Positions 15,199-23,788 of a DNA stretch of 51,948 nt are shown here, piece by piece. How positions within the stretch are numbered: the stretch's first letter is position 1; the number at the start of each line of letters is the position of its first letter. The stretch comes from Rheinheimera baltica DSM 14885 (GTDB lineage Bacteria; Pseudomonadota; Gammaproteobacteria; Enterobacterales; Alteromonadaceae), in contig NZ_AUDG01000029.1 of NCBI RefSeq assembly GCF_000425345.1, positions 1 to 51,948 on the forward strand, given 5' to 3'. The position numbers were made by a program, and so were the translations under genes. Below the pieces are notes generated by a model. It was not told the origin of the DNA. It did no database searches and was given only the letters and a program-made list of their open reading frames with translations.

Positions 15199-15501
15199 AT
15201 GGCCAATTTGGACTGGCACAATGCAAAAATTATCGCAGAGCTAAAGATACGCGCAAAAAAATCTCTTCGTCAATTATCCGAAGAGAACAAGCTATCTCCA
15301 GGCACTCTGTCTCAAGCTTTACAGCGTCCCTATCCCAATGCTGAGCGCATTATTGCGGCTGCTATTAGTATCGATCCAAAAACTATCTGGCCATCACGAT
15401 ACAACAGCGACGGTACAAGCTCGCGTCGTAAAGGCAAACGAAGCATATCAAAAAAACATCCTATTGATATAGCAAAAGAATACGAAGGTGACAAAGAATG
15501 A
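15199..15501 (+). CDS. ner: Ner-like DNA-binding regulator
   Basis: A 100-residue protein with the Ner/Nlp helix-turn-helix: DWHNAKIIAELKIRAKKSLR, then QLSEENKLSPGTLSQALQRP, and IDPKTIWPSRY. In Mu, Ner turns down early and repressor transcription after induction. The C-terminal 25 residues (from RRKGKRSISKK) are a basic tail. It is the first gene of the early operon. Its stop overlaps the start of the transposase gene by four bases. A longer overlapping frame at 15153 is rejected because the Ner similarity starts at the ATG chosen here, which has an AAAGGGC ribosome site. Confidence 0.9.
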   Translation: MANLDWHNAKIIAELKIRAKKSLRQLSEENKLSPGTLSQALQRPYPNAERIIAAAISIDPKTIWPSRYNSDGTSSRRKGKRSISKKHPIDIAKEYEGDKE

Positions 15502-17693
15502 TCCAGGCGTTCACTGCAAAACAAATTGCAGCGGCCCTGAACGTCGCTGACAGAACAGTACGTATTCGCGCTAACAAAGAAGAATGGGCGCACGAACTGC
15601 GATCAGGCCGGGGCGGCCAAATCCCGCACTACCTGATCACAGGCTTACCTGATGATGTACGAATAGCGCTTATTGCTAAACCCACTTCGGCACCGCAGAC
15701 GGTAACAGCAGAGCATAAGGCCAAAGCAGTCGCGGCAAACATCGTGAACCGCAACGAGCTAACCAAAGCCGTTAACCAGGAGCGTAAACAAAACGCCCTG
15801 CAAAACATGGCAGGCCTTAATGGCTCAGCGAAAGACCGGGCAGAAGCTGCGTTTGCAATCCTGACTGCAGCGCGTCATTTCCATAGCAGTACAGACCTGC
15901 CAAAAGTTAAAGCCTGGCGCTTATTCTGCCTGCAGTACAACAACGGTTTAACGCCGGTACCGGAACACATATATGCCTTAAAACCCAGCATCGGTTTTAG
16001 CACTTTAACCCGCTGGGAAGCCGAGTACGAAAAGAACGGCCTGGGAGCCTTAGCCGGTAACTACGGCAAAAACAAAGGCAATGGCCTTATTGATTCCACA
16101 CCGGAAATTAAAACCTTCTGCCTGGCTCTGATCCACGAATACCCGCATATCAAAGGCGAAGCCCTGCACGAAGCGTTGCAAACTGAATTCGGTGGGGATT
16201 ACAGCGTACCGGCTGCAGCGACTTGTCGCGTCTGGCTGAAACGCTGGAAAGACGAGAACCAGGAATTGTTCATGTCGTTGGTCGACCCCAGCGGTTGGCA
16301 GAATAAACGTATGGTTGCCTTCGGTAACAAGGCATTCTCCGTATCGCGCATCAACCAATTATGGGAGTTCGACAGTACCCCGGCTGACGTCATGTTAAAA
16401 GATGGCCGCTACAGCATAGTGGGTGTTATTGACGTCTTTACCCGCCGCGTTAGGTGTATATTGCGGCCCACTTCAAACGCTGCCGCTATCTCTTTATTAA
16501 TTCGCGAAACCATACTGGATTGGGGCTTGCCTGAAATAGCCCGCACCGATAACGGTTCGGACTACACAAGTAATCATATCAGCAGCGTGTGGGATGCCCT
16601 GGGTATCGAGCACGACATTACCAACCCGTATTCAGGCTGGGAAAAACCGTTTATTGAACGCTTTTTCCGTACATTCAGCCACGGCATAGCCGAGCTCTGC
16701 CAGGGGTACATTGGCCACAACGTAGCCGATCGGCAAAAGATAAATGCCCGTTTAACCTTTGAACAAAGGCTGTTAGAGCGCCGCAAAAAAGGCGAAGACA
16801 AAATCGCCCTGAATGTTAATCTTACTGCCGAGCAGTTCGAAGCATTCATCAACCAATGGGTAAACGACCACTATCACCACGCCCGACATAGCACGCTTAA
16901 ATGCAGCCCGTTTGAACAGTTTATCAATCACCAGCAGCAAATTCGCCGCCTGGATAATAAGCACGTACTCGACATATTGCTGGCTCCGGTACCAGGTAAC
17001 AAAGGCTATCGCACTGTTACCAAGTCAGACGGCATTAGTGTTGAGGGTGGTAGTTATGTGCATGCTGAGCTGGGTGCTTATATCGGTGAGCGTGTTTACT
17101 GCCGCTGGAACCCGAAAGATATAGGCAAAATCTACGTATTCCATGCGCTTAAACATCACTTTATTTGTGAGGCTGTTAACCCTGAAATTGCTGGTAACGG
17201 CTTAGAGCTACAAGACATTGCCCTCCAAGCCCGTGCTATCCAGCGACAGCAGCAGCGCGAACGCCGTGCCGAGTTTAAAAAGGCCATTAAACAACACCAG
17301 GTAGGTGATATTGCCCAGCGCATTTTAAACGCTAAAACAGAGCAAAACGGCAACCTTGCTGCCCTGCCCAAACGCAGTGAGCAGGTATCAAACAACCTAA
17401 CTCAAGCCGCATTTGCTGCCATTGAGGCAAGCAAAACGCCGGCAACCGGTTACACCGAGCAACAGCTAAACGCCTTTGAACAACGCCGCCAGCAACTGGA
17501 AGCGTTAGAGCGCAAAGACAATGCCCCGGTATTCACTAGCGACGCCCACAAAGCCCGCTACCTGACAGAAATGAGCATTACCACCGAGTTACCACCCGTC
17601 GAAAAAGCTTGGCTACACGCCTATCGCAGCCGCAGCAAAGTCGCTGCGCGCGTACTCGACGAAATTTTAAATAGCAAAAAAGCCACTAAGTAA
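15498..17693 (+). CDS. MuA-like DDE transposase
   Basis: A 731-residue transposase. An N-terminal MuA-type winged helix (about 1-70, FTAKQIAAALNVADRTVRIR) is followed by end-binding helical domains. The RNase-H-like core has D292 (WEFDSTPADVM), D351 (ARTDNGSDY) and E387 (EKPFIERFFRTFSH), matching D269, D336 and E392 of MuA. The C-terminal region (from about 520) includes the beta-barrel and a charged helical tail that in Mu contacts MuB and ClpX. The protein pairs the prophage ends and joins them to target DNA, both for integration and for replicative growth. It is intact and slightly longer than MuA (663). Confidence 0.95.
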   Translation: MIQAFTAKQIAAALNVADRTVRIRANKEEWAHELRSGRGGQIPHYLITGLPDDVRIALIAKPTSAPQTVTAEHKAKAVAANIVNRNELTKAVNQERKQNALQNMAGLNGSAKDRAEAAFAILTAARHFHSSTDLPKVKAWRLFCLQYNNGLTPVPEHIYALKPSIGFSTLTRWEAEYEKNGLGALAGNYGKNKGNGLIDSTPEIKTFCLALIHEYPHIKGEALHEALQTEFGGDYSVPAAATCRVWLKRWKDENQELFMSLVDPSGWQNKRMVAFGNKAFSVSRINQLWEFDSTPADVMLKDGRYSIVGVIDVFTRRVRCILRPTSNAAAISLLIRETILDWGLPEIARTDNGSDYTSNHISSVWDALGIEHDITNPYSGWEKPFIERFFRTFSHGIAELCQGYIGHNVADRQKINARLTFEQRLLERRKKGEDKIALNVNLTAEQFEAFINQWVNDHYHHARHSTLKCSPFEQFINHQQQIRRLDNKHVLDILLAPVPGNKGYRTVTKSDGISVEGGSYVHAELGAYIGERVYCRWNPKDIGKIYVFHALKHHFICEAVNPEIAGNGLELQDIALQARAIQRQQQRERRAEFKKAIKQHQVGDIAQRILNAKTEQNGNLAALPKRSEQVSNNLTQAAFAAIEASKTPATGYTEQQLNAFEQRRQQLEALERKDNAPVFTSDAHKARYLTEMSITTELPPVEKAWLHAYRSRSKVAARVLDEILNSKKATK

Positions 17694-17705
17694 CGGAGAT
17701 ACACC

Positions 17706-18413
17706 ATGAAAACAGCAGTAGCAAAAACAAAAAACGTGTTAGCCGCATTCGACGCTTACCAGCACCTAAGTGAGGCAGCACTTAACAACACGCCCAGCAT
17801 AGCAATGTTTACCGGCCAGGCGGGCTTAGGAAAAACAACCGCTGGCAGTTACCTGTTTGTCCAGGCAGATGGCATTCTGGTGCGTTGTCTAAAGTCCGAC
17901 ACCCTTGGCACATTTTTAGAGCGTTTATCTCAGGAGCTCGGTTTAGATCAACGTGCCCGCAAAGCAGACATGCTTAAGTTTATCGTTCACGAATTAGCCG
18001 TAACCGGAAAACCACTGTTCATTGACGAATGCGACTACATCGCCGAGCGTCAGGACGTGCTGGAAACTATCCGCGATATCTACGACCTGGCTAACGTGCC
18101 AATCATCCTGATCGGCTACAACCAGCTGCCTAAAAAGGTAAAGCGCTTAGAGCAGCTGTACAGCCGCATTTCCCAGCATATTGAATTTCAGCCGGCCGAC
18201 CTGGACGACATAACCACCATGGCCAGCGAACTGGTAACAGACACCGCCATTAATCCGGACTTACTGGCCGAGCTGCTGCACGCATCCAAAGGCAATTTCC
18301 GTCGCATCCATACCGGTTTAAACACTATCGAAGCATTTGCCCGTTCCAACGCTATGCCCAGCATTAATGTTGTTCAGTGGGGCGAACAGCAATTCTTCCC
18401 TAGCGTTAATTAG
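17706..18413 (+). CDS. MuB-like AAA+ ATPase, target-DNA activator
   Basis: A 235-residue AAA+ ATPase with Walker A GQAGLGKT (37-44), Walker B PLFIDECD (103-110) and a later sensor-like region (LYSRISQHIEFQPADLDDI). MuB-type proteins coat target DNA in an ATP-dependent way, bring it to the transpososome and give target immunity. It lacks the N-terminal helix-turn-helix segment of Mu MuB (312 residues), as do the shorter homologues of B3-like phages. It follows the transposase by 12 bases with a GGAG ribosome site. Confidence 0.9.
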   Translation: MKTAVAKTKNVLAAFDAYQHLSEAALNNTPSIAMFTGQAGLGKTTAGSYLFVQADGILVRCLKSDTLGTFLERLSQELGLDQRARKADMLKFIVHELAVTGKPLFIDECDYIAERQDVLETIRDIYDLANVPIILIGYNQLPKKVKRLEQLYSRISQHIEFQPADLDDITTMASELVTDTAINPDLLAELLHASKGNFRRIHTGLNTIEAFARSNAMPSINVVQWGEQQFFPSVN

Positions 18414-18429
18414 TAACGGAATCGCAGTA

Positions 18430-19017
18430 ATGAAAAACCAAACACTCAGCCAGCGCGCCTGGGAGTGGATAGAGCAGCAGCAAGACTTTGGCAGTGCCGA
18501 GCTCGCTGCTCACATGGAAGTGAGTTTGAAATCAGCGCAGATGGTTATTGCCCATCTGCAGGATCTAAAAGCAATTGCCACCATAAGCACCGGCGTTAAG
18601 CCAGTGGTTTATCAGGCAGTAGCCGGAGCTAAACCGCATCTGCCAGGTAAAAACCAAACCGCAGAACGCCCTAAAAGCATCCGGCAAAAACTGTGGCAGG
18701 CCATGCGGTTTTTAGGCGACTTCACCGTCGCCGACTTACAGGCCAATGCCGAATGCAGCCGGGCCAGTGCAGAGCGCTTTCTGTCTGACTTAGTGCGCTA
18801 CGAGTACGTGTTTATTACCCGCCCACAGCGCCGCAACGCCAGCATGGCACAGCGCAAAGGCTTTTCAGTCCGGTACCGGCTGCTGAAAAACACAGGGCAT
18901 AAATATCCGGTAATTCGGCCAACCGGGCTGTACGACCAAAACCTGAAAAAGCTGGTTGAAAAGCCTAAGCGCCCCACAGCCAAAACACAGAAGGAACTGA
19001 ACCATGCAATGGCTTGA
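18430..19017 (+). CDS. Early phage DNA-binding protein with two winged-helix-like segments
   Basis: A 195-residue protein starting at ATG 18430, shortly after the MuB-like stop. It has two helix-turn-helix-like stretches: FGSAELAAHMEVSLKSAQMV (about 22-41) and FTVADLQANAECSRASAERF (about 100-119). Each is followed by a beta-hairpin-like part (DLKAIATIST and YEYVFITRP), so it looks like a duplicated winged helix. The C-terminal tail is basic. The specific role is unknown; similar proteins occur in early operons of transposable phages. The stop overlaps the next gene. Confidence 0.7.
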   Translation: MKNQTLSQRAWEWIEQQQDFGSAELAAHMEVSLKSAQMVIAHLQDLKAIATISTGVKPVVYQAVAGAKPHLPGKNQTAERPKSIRQKLWQAMRFLGDFTVADLQANAECSRASAERFLSDLVRYEYVFITRPQRRNASMAQRKGFSVRYRLLKNTGHKYPVIRPTGLYDQNLKKLVEKPKRPTAKTQKELNHAMA

Positions 19018-19318
19018 ACTGCTTGAACAAAAGGTCGCGGAGCTCGGCCGCCGCAAAGTAGAGGCGGCGCTAGGCATCAGCAAAACCACTATGAGCCAGG
19101 TACTAAATAGAAAGTACCCAGGCAACTTGGAAAACATCGCCGCGAAGGTTACCGAAGCCTACAGCAGCGACAAAGTAACCTGCCCGGTGCTCGGCAGCAT
19201 TACCGTTCAGCGTTGTGCAACGGAGCAGAGCAAACCCTTCGCAGCCACTAACCCGCAGCGCGTCAAGCTTTGGAAAGCCTGCCAAACCTGCCCCCTTAAC
19301 AAGGCGAACAAACAATGA
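19004..19318 (+). CDS. Phage HTH protein with C-terminal cysteines
   Basis: A 104-residue protein. The N-terminal half is a lambda-repressor-like helix-turn-helix (KVEAALGISKTTMSQVLNRK). The C-terminal half has four cysteines (TCPVLGSI, VQRC, then KACQTCPLNK), suggesting a small metal site. It overlaps the genes on both sides, so it is co-translated in the early operon. It may be a regulator; its target is not evident. Confidence 0.7.
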   Translation: MQWLELLEQKVAELGRRKVEAALGISKTTMSQVLNRKYPGNLENIAAKVTEAYSSDKVTCPVLGSITVQRCATEQSKPFAATNPQRVKLWKACQTCPLNKANKQ

Positions 19319-19548
19319 GTGAAACTATTAGTTTTCAGGTAGAGCGCGCCCGCAAGTGGCTGGCCCAACAAGGCTGCAAGGTGGTTACCGTTCACCACGC
19401 CAAAAAGCGCCCGGTCATCAGTATTGATGTTGCCTGCCCATTGCTACAGCGCACAGCAGTGCAGTTAATCGAAAACAACAACGGTCAGCGCAGCATGCGC
19501 TATTCCGCCCGTGTAGGCGAATGCCTTGTCCATTGGCACAGTAATTAA
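19315..19548 (+). CDS. Small early phage protein, unknown
   Basis: A 77-residue basic protein (FQVERARKWLAQQGCKVVTV, then KRPVISIDVACPLLQRTAVQ). It overlaps the preceding gene by four bases (ATGA). No domain is recognised and no membrane segment is seen. The context is the early operon between regulators and DUF3164. Confidence 0.6.
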   Translation: MSETISFQVERARKWLAQQGCKVVTVHHAKKRPVISIDVACPLLQRTAVQLIENNNGQRSMRYSARVGECLVHWHSN

Positions 19549-19558
19549 GGAAACCACC

Positions 19559-20197
19559 ATGAACGCACAAAATCCTATTCATGCAACTATCCCTGCCGGC
19601 TACTGGCAAGACGCCAAAGGCTCATTGATTCCGGTAGACAAAGTAAAACCTGTAGACCAGGCGCGTGATGCATTAGTTAAAGAACTGACCGCAAAATCAG
19701 AAGCGCTTAGCGCCCAGCTGTCAGCCTTTAAGCAAGTTGCCTTTGCCGACATTGCGGCCTTTGTCCAGCTATCTGCAGAGCAGTACGACGCTAGCATTGG
19801 CGGCAAAAAGGGCAACGTTACACTGTACAGCTTCGATGGCCAGTACAAGATAGTTCGCGCCATTAACGAAACCATCAGCTTTGACGAGCGCTTGCAGGCC
19901 GCTAAAGCGCTTATTGATGAATGCCTGAAGGATTGGACGGCGAGCGCCAGCTCAGAGCTCAAGGCCATTGTTAATGGCGCATTCGATGCTGACAAGCAAG
20001 GCAATATCAGTACCACCCGCGTGCTTGCCCTGCGCCGGTTAGATATCAAAGACCCTCGCTGGCTTAAAGCCATGACAGCCATTGGCGAAGCCATCCAGGT
20101 AGTCGGCAGCAAAGCTTATGTGCGGGTGTACAAGCGCATTGGCGATACCGACCAGTATCAGCAAATCCCGTTAGATTTAGCGGCGGTGTCGCTATGA
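19559..20197 (+). CDS. DUF3164 family early phage protein
   Basis: A 212-residue protein from ATG 19559 with AAGGAAACC upstream. The family is recognised from IPAGYWQDAKGSLIPVDKVK at the N-terminus and from GNVTLYSFDGQYKIVRAINE, LIDECLKDW and LRRLDIKDPRW further on. DUF3164 proteins (Mu gp10-like) are conserved in early operons of Mu-like phages; the function is unknown. The next gene overlaps its stop by four bases. The 33 in-frame codons before the chosen start overlap the preceding gene and are not needed. Confidence 0.85.
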   Translation: MNAQNPIHATIPAGYWQDAKGSLIPVDKVKPVDQARDALVKELTAKSEALSAQLSAFKQVAFADIAAFVQLSAEQYDASIGGKKGNVTLYSFDGQYKIVRAINETISFDERLQAAKALIDECLKDWTASASSELKAIVNGAFDADKQGNISTTRVLALRRLDIKDPRWLKAMTAIGEAIQVVGSKAYVRVYKRIGDTDQYQQIPLDLAAVSL

Positions 20198-20709
20198 ACC
20201 AGCCAATTCTCTTACCAACAACTAAGCCAACAGCTATGCCAACGGCTGAGCAAATCCGTGTCGAAATCGCGGTGGCAATCAGCCTGGCCGAACAGTACGG
20301 CACCAACCAGCCAGGTAAAACCTACGAGCAAGGCGTGGCAGACGCCTTGCTGTGGATATTAGGTGGCCAAAAGCCATGCACATTTGAGGACACTCAGATG
20401 GATCTGAATCAGCAAGATGAAAACGTTTTACAGCAATGGATATCCGGTCAGGTTCAGGCCGAAAAAGTGTATGACCACTGGCGCGAAGTACCATTGGTCG
20501 ATGGCGAGTACGACAACGAAATGTTGTTAAAAATCTGCCAGGAATCACCCACCTTTGCCGACATGGTTCGCTCTTCCCTGCACTATCTCGACACGTCAGA
20601 AGACAACCACCTGCCCACCTGGCTGGGCAGCTTTACCACTGACAGACCGAAAACCCAGGTGCAGCTGGTAGTAACCCAGCAGCCTGGCCAAACCATTGAC
20701 GAGGACTAA
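20194..20709 (+). CDS. Early phage hypothetical protein
   Basis: A 171-residue acidic protein. The N-terminal part has AEQIRVEIAVAISLAEQYGT and EQGVADALLWILGG, a helical segment seen in small phage proteins. The C-terminal half is rich in D, E and Q. No domain is recognised. It lies between DUF3164 and an HU-like gene in the same operon. Confidence 0.65.
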   Translation: MNQPILLPTTKPTAMPTAEQIRVEIAVAISLAEQYGTNQPGKTYEQGVADALLWILGGQKPCTFEDTQMDLNQQDENVLQQWISGQVQAEKVYDHWREVPLVDGEYDNEMLLKICQESPTFADMVRSSLHYLDTSEDNHLPTWLGSFTTDRPKTQVQLVVTQQPGQTIDED

Positions 20710-20712
20710 GCA

Positions 20713-20988
20713 ATGAATAAATCACAGCTCATTCAGCAGCTGGCCAATGACGCTGGCTTAACCAAAGCCGGCGCAGAACGCGCCGTAAACAGCCTGCTAA
20801 ACATCATTACTCTGCAGCTGCAGGTTAACAACCATGTATCTATTCAGGGCTTTGGAACGTTCAGCCCGCGCCAGGCTGCGGCCCGAACCGGTAAGCACCC
20901 TGTTACCGGCCAGCCTACCCACCAACCGGCCTGCGTTAAGGCCGTGTTTAAACAATCACCGCAACTTAAAGACGCCTTAAACCCGTAG
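20713..20988 (+). CDS. HU/IHF-family DNA-binding protein
   Basis: A 91-residue protein of the bacterial histone-like family: NKSQLIQQLANDAGLTKAGA, then VSIQGFGTFSPRQAAARTGK and the conserved beta-arm proline region HPVTGQP, ending FKQSPQLKDALN. HU is a required bending cofactor for the Mu transpososome, so a phage-encoded HU fits the early operon. It has the usual length. Confidence 0.9.
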   Translation: MNKSQLIQQLANDAGLTKAGAERAVNSLLNIITLQLQVNNHVSIQGFGTFSPRQAAARTGKHPVTGQPTHQPACVKAVFKQSPQLKDALNP

Positions 20989-20995
20989 CGAAACG

Positions 20996-21045
20996 CCCAG
21001 CAATGGGGCGTCTGCCGGTGGTGGTTCACCGGTACTGATGAGCAG
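20996..21045. promoter_or_regulatory. Two small hairpins after the HU-like gene
   Basis: CGCCC/GGGGCG around agcaat (20995-21011) is followed by CCGGTG/CACCGG around gtggtt (21015-21032). There is no T run. It may be a processing or attenuating structure that separates the HU-like gene from the downstream small genes. Confidence 0.4.
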
Positions 21046-21059
21046 CCGAGGATACAACT

Positions 21060-21608
21060 ATGGAAAACCAAACTATTAGCATCACATGTAAGTACCGCAG
21101 TGGCACCTACGTCACCAGCAAGTTTAATGGCCAAACAGCCAGCTCCACGCAAGGACCTGAATTTGCAGTACGCGCTTTGGCATTCAAGCTTTTGCCTGAC
21201 CAGAAATTCACCGTGGTTAACACCGGTAAAGAGTACTGGGAAATCCATAAGAGCGAAGAAATTAAGGAACAGCCAAAATTCCAGACAATTCAGTTCGTCG
21301 ATAAAGGACAGGACTTCTTAGAGTGGATCGTTAGAGACGGAATCGTAATAGATTGTCAGCCATTCCAATTCACAATTTGGACAGGCGGCAGTGTACAAAT
21401 CAATGATGATCAGGTTTTCTACAAGCCTAAGAACAAAACTGGTGTCTTCCCGCTAAAACCCCTAATTGACACTATAACCACCACTCATCCTGATTATGTT
21501 GCCGGTTATGAAGATGGCTTGATAAATCAGGAAAATGAAAACGCATCTACATCTGAGCAGTATCAATTTGGTTACCGTGCTGCGGTTTACATGGCAGGTA
21601 AAGCATGA
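21060..21608 (+). CDS. Phage hypothetical protein
   Basis: A 182-residue protein. The N-terminal beta-rich part includes ISITCKYRSGTYVTSKFNGQ; the C-terminal end includes HPDYVAGYEDGLINQENENA and QFGYRAAVYMAGK, which looks like a short helical pair. No family is recognised. AT content is somewhat higher than in its neighbours, so it may be exchangeable cargo within the early operon. The stop overlaps the next ATG. Confidence 0.6.
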   Translation: MENQTISITCKYRSGTYVTSKFNGQTASSTQGPEFAVRALAFKLLPDQKFTVVNTGKEYWEIHKSEEIKEQPKFQTIQFVDKGQDFLEWIVRDGIVIDCQPFQFTIWTGGSVQINDDQVFYKPKNKTGVFPLKPLIDTITTTHPDYVAGYEDGLINQENENASTSEQYQFGYRAAVYMAGKA

Positions 21609-22072
21609 TGAAAACGATAAGACAAGCCATTAAAGAACGCGGCCCGAACTGGGGCGGCATGTTTGAAGCATTGTACTGGAACAAAACCGAAGGTTACTAC
21701 TTTGCAAAAGCGGATTATTGCTTAGGTGAGTTTGTATGCTACCAAGACGAGTACGAAGCGGTAGCCAAAGAAATCTCAACCGACGCCCACAAACGCAACA
21801 CTGCTCTAACCGTTGAGCTTAATGAATTTTGCCAACAGCAAGGCATCGGCCGGATTGGTGATTCTGTTGTACCAGCGCTTAAGACATACATCAAAAATAT
21901 TCAGGGCACGTTAGACCTGACAGAGCGCCTGATTATCAGCGAGATTGGCGACTTTGCAGCAAGCTTAGGCCACCCAGGCGAACCCACCACACCAGAGCAG
22001 ATCCACGAGCAATTAATGGCGCGGGTTCAACGTGTATTTGCAGACGTAAGGCTGCAGGCAGGTGGCAAATGA
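21605..22072 (+). CDS. Phage hypothetical protein
   Basis: A 155-residue mostly helical protein (TIRQAIKERGPNWGGMFEAL, then RLIISEIGDFAASLGHPGEP and ARVQRVFADVRLQ). Two ATG codons are adjacent at the start and either could be used. It has four-base overlaps with both neighbours, showing tight coupling. The function is unknown. Confidence 0.6.
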   Translation: MMKTIRQAIKERGPNWGGMFEALYWNKTEGYYFAKADYCLGEFVCYQDEYEAVAKEISTDAHKRNTALTVELNEFCQQQGIGRIGDSVVPALKTYIKNIQGTLDLTERLIISEIGDFAASLGHPGEPTTPEQIHEQLMARVQRVFADVRLQAGGK

Positions 22073-22332
22073 TTCGAGCCAGATTTAAAGCAAATCCAGA
22101 TGATTACCGTCCAATTAAATGGCCGGTTAAACACCCATACTGGTGCAGTGGATATGCTGCTGATAATAGTCATTCCATCGTTGTGGCGTACGCAGATGAT
22201 GTTGATGAAATTCTTAGCAATTGGCCGGAAGCCAAGGATATAGAAGCCGAGCAAGTTGAGACTTACTTATTCACATCCAGATTTCCAATCCCAACGTGGT
22301 TCGCTGAACAGCAAGCCAAGGCAGGTGCGTGA
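22069..22332 (+). CDS. Phage hypothetical protein
   Basis: An 87-residue protein (FKANPDDYRPIKWPVKHPYW, CSGYAADNSHSIVVAYADDV, ILSNWPEAKDIE). The middle resembles small proteins that follow the pattern of DUFs in phage early regions, but no firm family can be named. It overlaps the genes on both sides by four bases. Confidence 0.6.
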   Translation: MIRARFKANPDDYRPIKWPVKHPYWCSGYAADNSHSIVVAYADDVDEILSNWPEAKDIEAEQVETYLFTSRFPIPTWFAEQQAKAGA

Positions 22333-22529
22333 TGCCACTTAAAAAAGATGAAAGAAAACAGAAGTACAGAAGCATTATGAGCCTAATGCTTAAAGGCGAA
22401 AACAAGAATGCTTTTGACGAGCTAGCTTGCATGTGTGGCGAGGATGCCGGGCTATTTGTTTTGGCAGATTACGATAAGGCTATCAGTGAAAACCAACTAC
22501 GCCAGCAGGCCAAGGCAGGTGGCAAATGA
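22329..22529 (+). CDS. Small phage hypothetical protein
   Basis: A 66-residue basic helical protein (LKKDERKQKYRSIMSLMLKG, then FDELACMCGEDAGLFVLADY). The ends of this and several neighbouring proteins share a QQAKAGGK-like tail (QQAKAGA, QQAKAGGK, VRLQAGGK), suggesting duplication of gene ends during module shuffling. Confidence 0.55.
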   Translation: MMPLKKDERKQKYRSIMSLMLKGENKNAFDELACMCGEDAGLFVLADYDKAISENQLRQQAKAGGK

Positions 22530-22729
22530 AATTCACTTTCAAGTGTGACATCTGCCACCAGGATGTTAAAGGCGGTAAAAAGTTTGAAGTTGAAATCTTC
22601 GAGAAAGTCGGTGTTTGCTATGCCGATGGCGTAATGGTCGCAGATTCTGTATGCAATAAATGCCAGCAGGCGTTTGTGCGGCTTGCAAATAATCTGGCCA
22701 AAAAAGCCAGAAAGGTAGGTAGCAAATGA
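22526..22729 (+). CDS. Small zinc-ribbon-like phage protein
   Basis: A 67-residue protein with two CxxC pairs (CDICHQDV near residue 8 and CNKCQQAF near residue 43), the arrangement of a small zinc ribbon. The C-terminus is a basic helix. It may bind nucleic acid or RNA polymerase, but the role is unknown. It overlaps the gemA-like gene by four bases. Confidence 0.65.
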   Translation: MKFTFKCDICHQDVKGGKKFEVEIFEKVGVCYADGVMVADSVCNKCQQAFVRLANNLAKKARKVGSK

Positions 22730-23286
22730 CAGCTACCAAACCCAACCCGCGCCGCCAGCTGGTAACGATGATCCATATCGCCCGCACTCAGTTGGGTATG
22801 GACGAAGAAAGCTACCGCGCCAACCTGGCGCACTTCGGCAACTGCAAAACCAGCAGCACGGATATGACTATTCCAGAGCTGGAAACCGTGCTGGAAGCAT
22901 TTAAAAAGCTCGGTTTTAAACCGGTGAAAAAAGCCGTTAAAGGCCGTTTAAGCCCCAGCACAGCCAAAGGCCCGAAGGACGAACGCAGCGCTATCCGTGC
23001 GCTGTGGATTTTTATGCACCGTGCCGGCTTCGTTGAAGACGGTAGCGAAACCGCGTTAAACGCCTGGGTTAAGCGCATGACCGCCCAGCCAGATGGCCCC
23101 CCTGGCATTGCCGAAGTGCAATGGCTGCGTGGCGACGATGCTGGCAAAACGCTTAATAGCCTTAAACGCTGGGCCCGGCGCTGCCTGTTTGAAGACCTGA
23201 AAAAACGTGGCTACCAGCCAGACCCGAAAGACAGTTACAACCAGTTGCTGCAACGCTGGGAACGTATTAATGGAGCAATGTTGTAA
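22726..23286 (+). CDS. GemA-like regulatory protein (Mu gp16, DUF1018)
   Basis: A 186-residue protein. The N-terminal region RRQLVTMIHIARTQLGMDEE followed by SYRANLAHFG is the DUF1018 signature of GemA. In Mu this protein changes host gene expression and DNA topology early in infection. The C-terminal part (LKRWARRCLFEDLKKRGYQP) is also typical. The place before the mor-type gene matches Mu order. Confidence 0.85.
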   Translation: MTATKPNPRRQLVTMIHIARTQLGMDEESYRANLAHFGNCKTSSTDMTIPELETVLEAFKKLGFKPVKKAVKGRLSPSTAKGPKDERSAIRALWIFMHRAGFVEDGSETALNAWVKRMTAQPDGPPGIAEVQWLRGDDAGKTLNSLKRWARRCLFEDLKKRGYQPDPKDSYNQLLQRWERINGAML

Positions 23287-23299
23287 TGGGAGAAACGCT

Positions 23300-23788
23300 A
23301 TGAAGTTAGGCCGCTGCCCGGTTTGCCATTCAAACCTGCACCTGGATCAACTGATTGCCGACGAAGCTGGCCGCCAGTTACTTGGCCAGTTCGCCCGGAT
23401 GAATTACAAACTGGGCGGCAATTTGGTTGCTTACCTGGCGATGTTTCGTCCGAGTAAGCAAGATTTAACCAACACCAAAGCGCTTAGCCTGGTAACTGAA
23501 ACCCTGGCGTTAACCAGTAATCATAACGCCCTGGCCGAGGCGTTAGAGCAAACCGTTGCCAGCTTGCAGCAAAGCCGCATTAACGGTACCGGCAAACAGC
23601 TAACCAACCATAACTACCTGCGCAAAGTGCTTACAGCACGGCTGGGCCAAATTGCCCAGGAAACGCCGGTAGGCAGCACCATCGAATACAAAGCCCAAAC
23701 CGTTACCAACCCTGATGAAGACCGCCGCCTGTTTCAGGAGCGCATGCGCCAGCTGGGCGGTAGAGTACATGAGGTGCCAAATGAGTGA
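23300..23788 (+). CDS. Phage protein with N-terminal CxxC
   Basis: A 162-residue protein from ATG 23300, which has GGGAGA upstream; a longer open frame overlaps gemA and is not used. It starts LGRCPVCHSNLHLDQLIADE, a small zinc-finger-like start, followed by helical sequence (NHNALAEALEQTVASLQQSR, then LRKVLTARLGQI). The stop overlaps the start of the mor-like gene. The family is uncertain; similar proteins lie between gemA and mor in related phages. Confidence 0.6.
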   Translation: MKLGRCPVCHSNLHLDQLIADEAGRQLLGQFARMNYKLGGNLVAYLAMFRPSKQDLTNTKALSLVTETLALTSNHNALAEALEQTVASLQQSRINGTGKQLTNHNYLRKVLTARLGQIAQETPVGSTIEYKAQTVTNPDEDRRLFQERMRQLGGRVHEVPNE

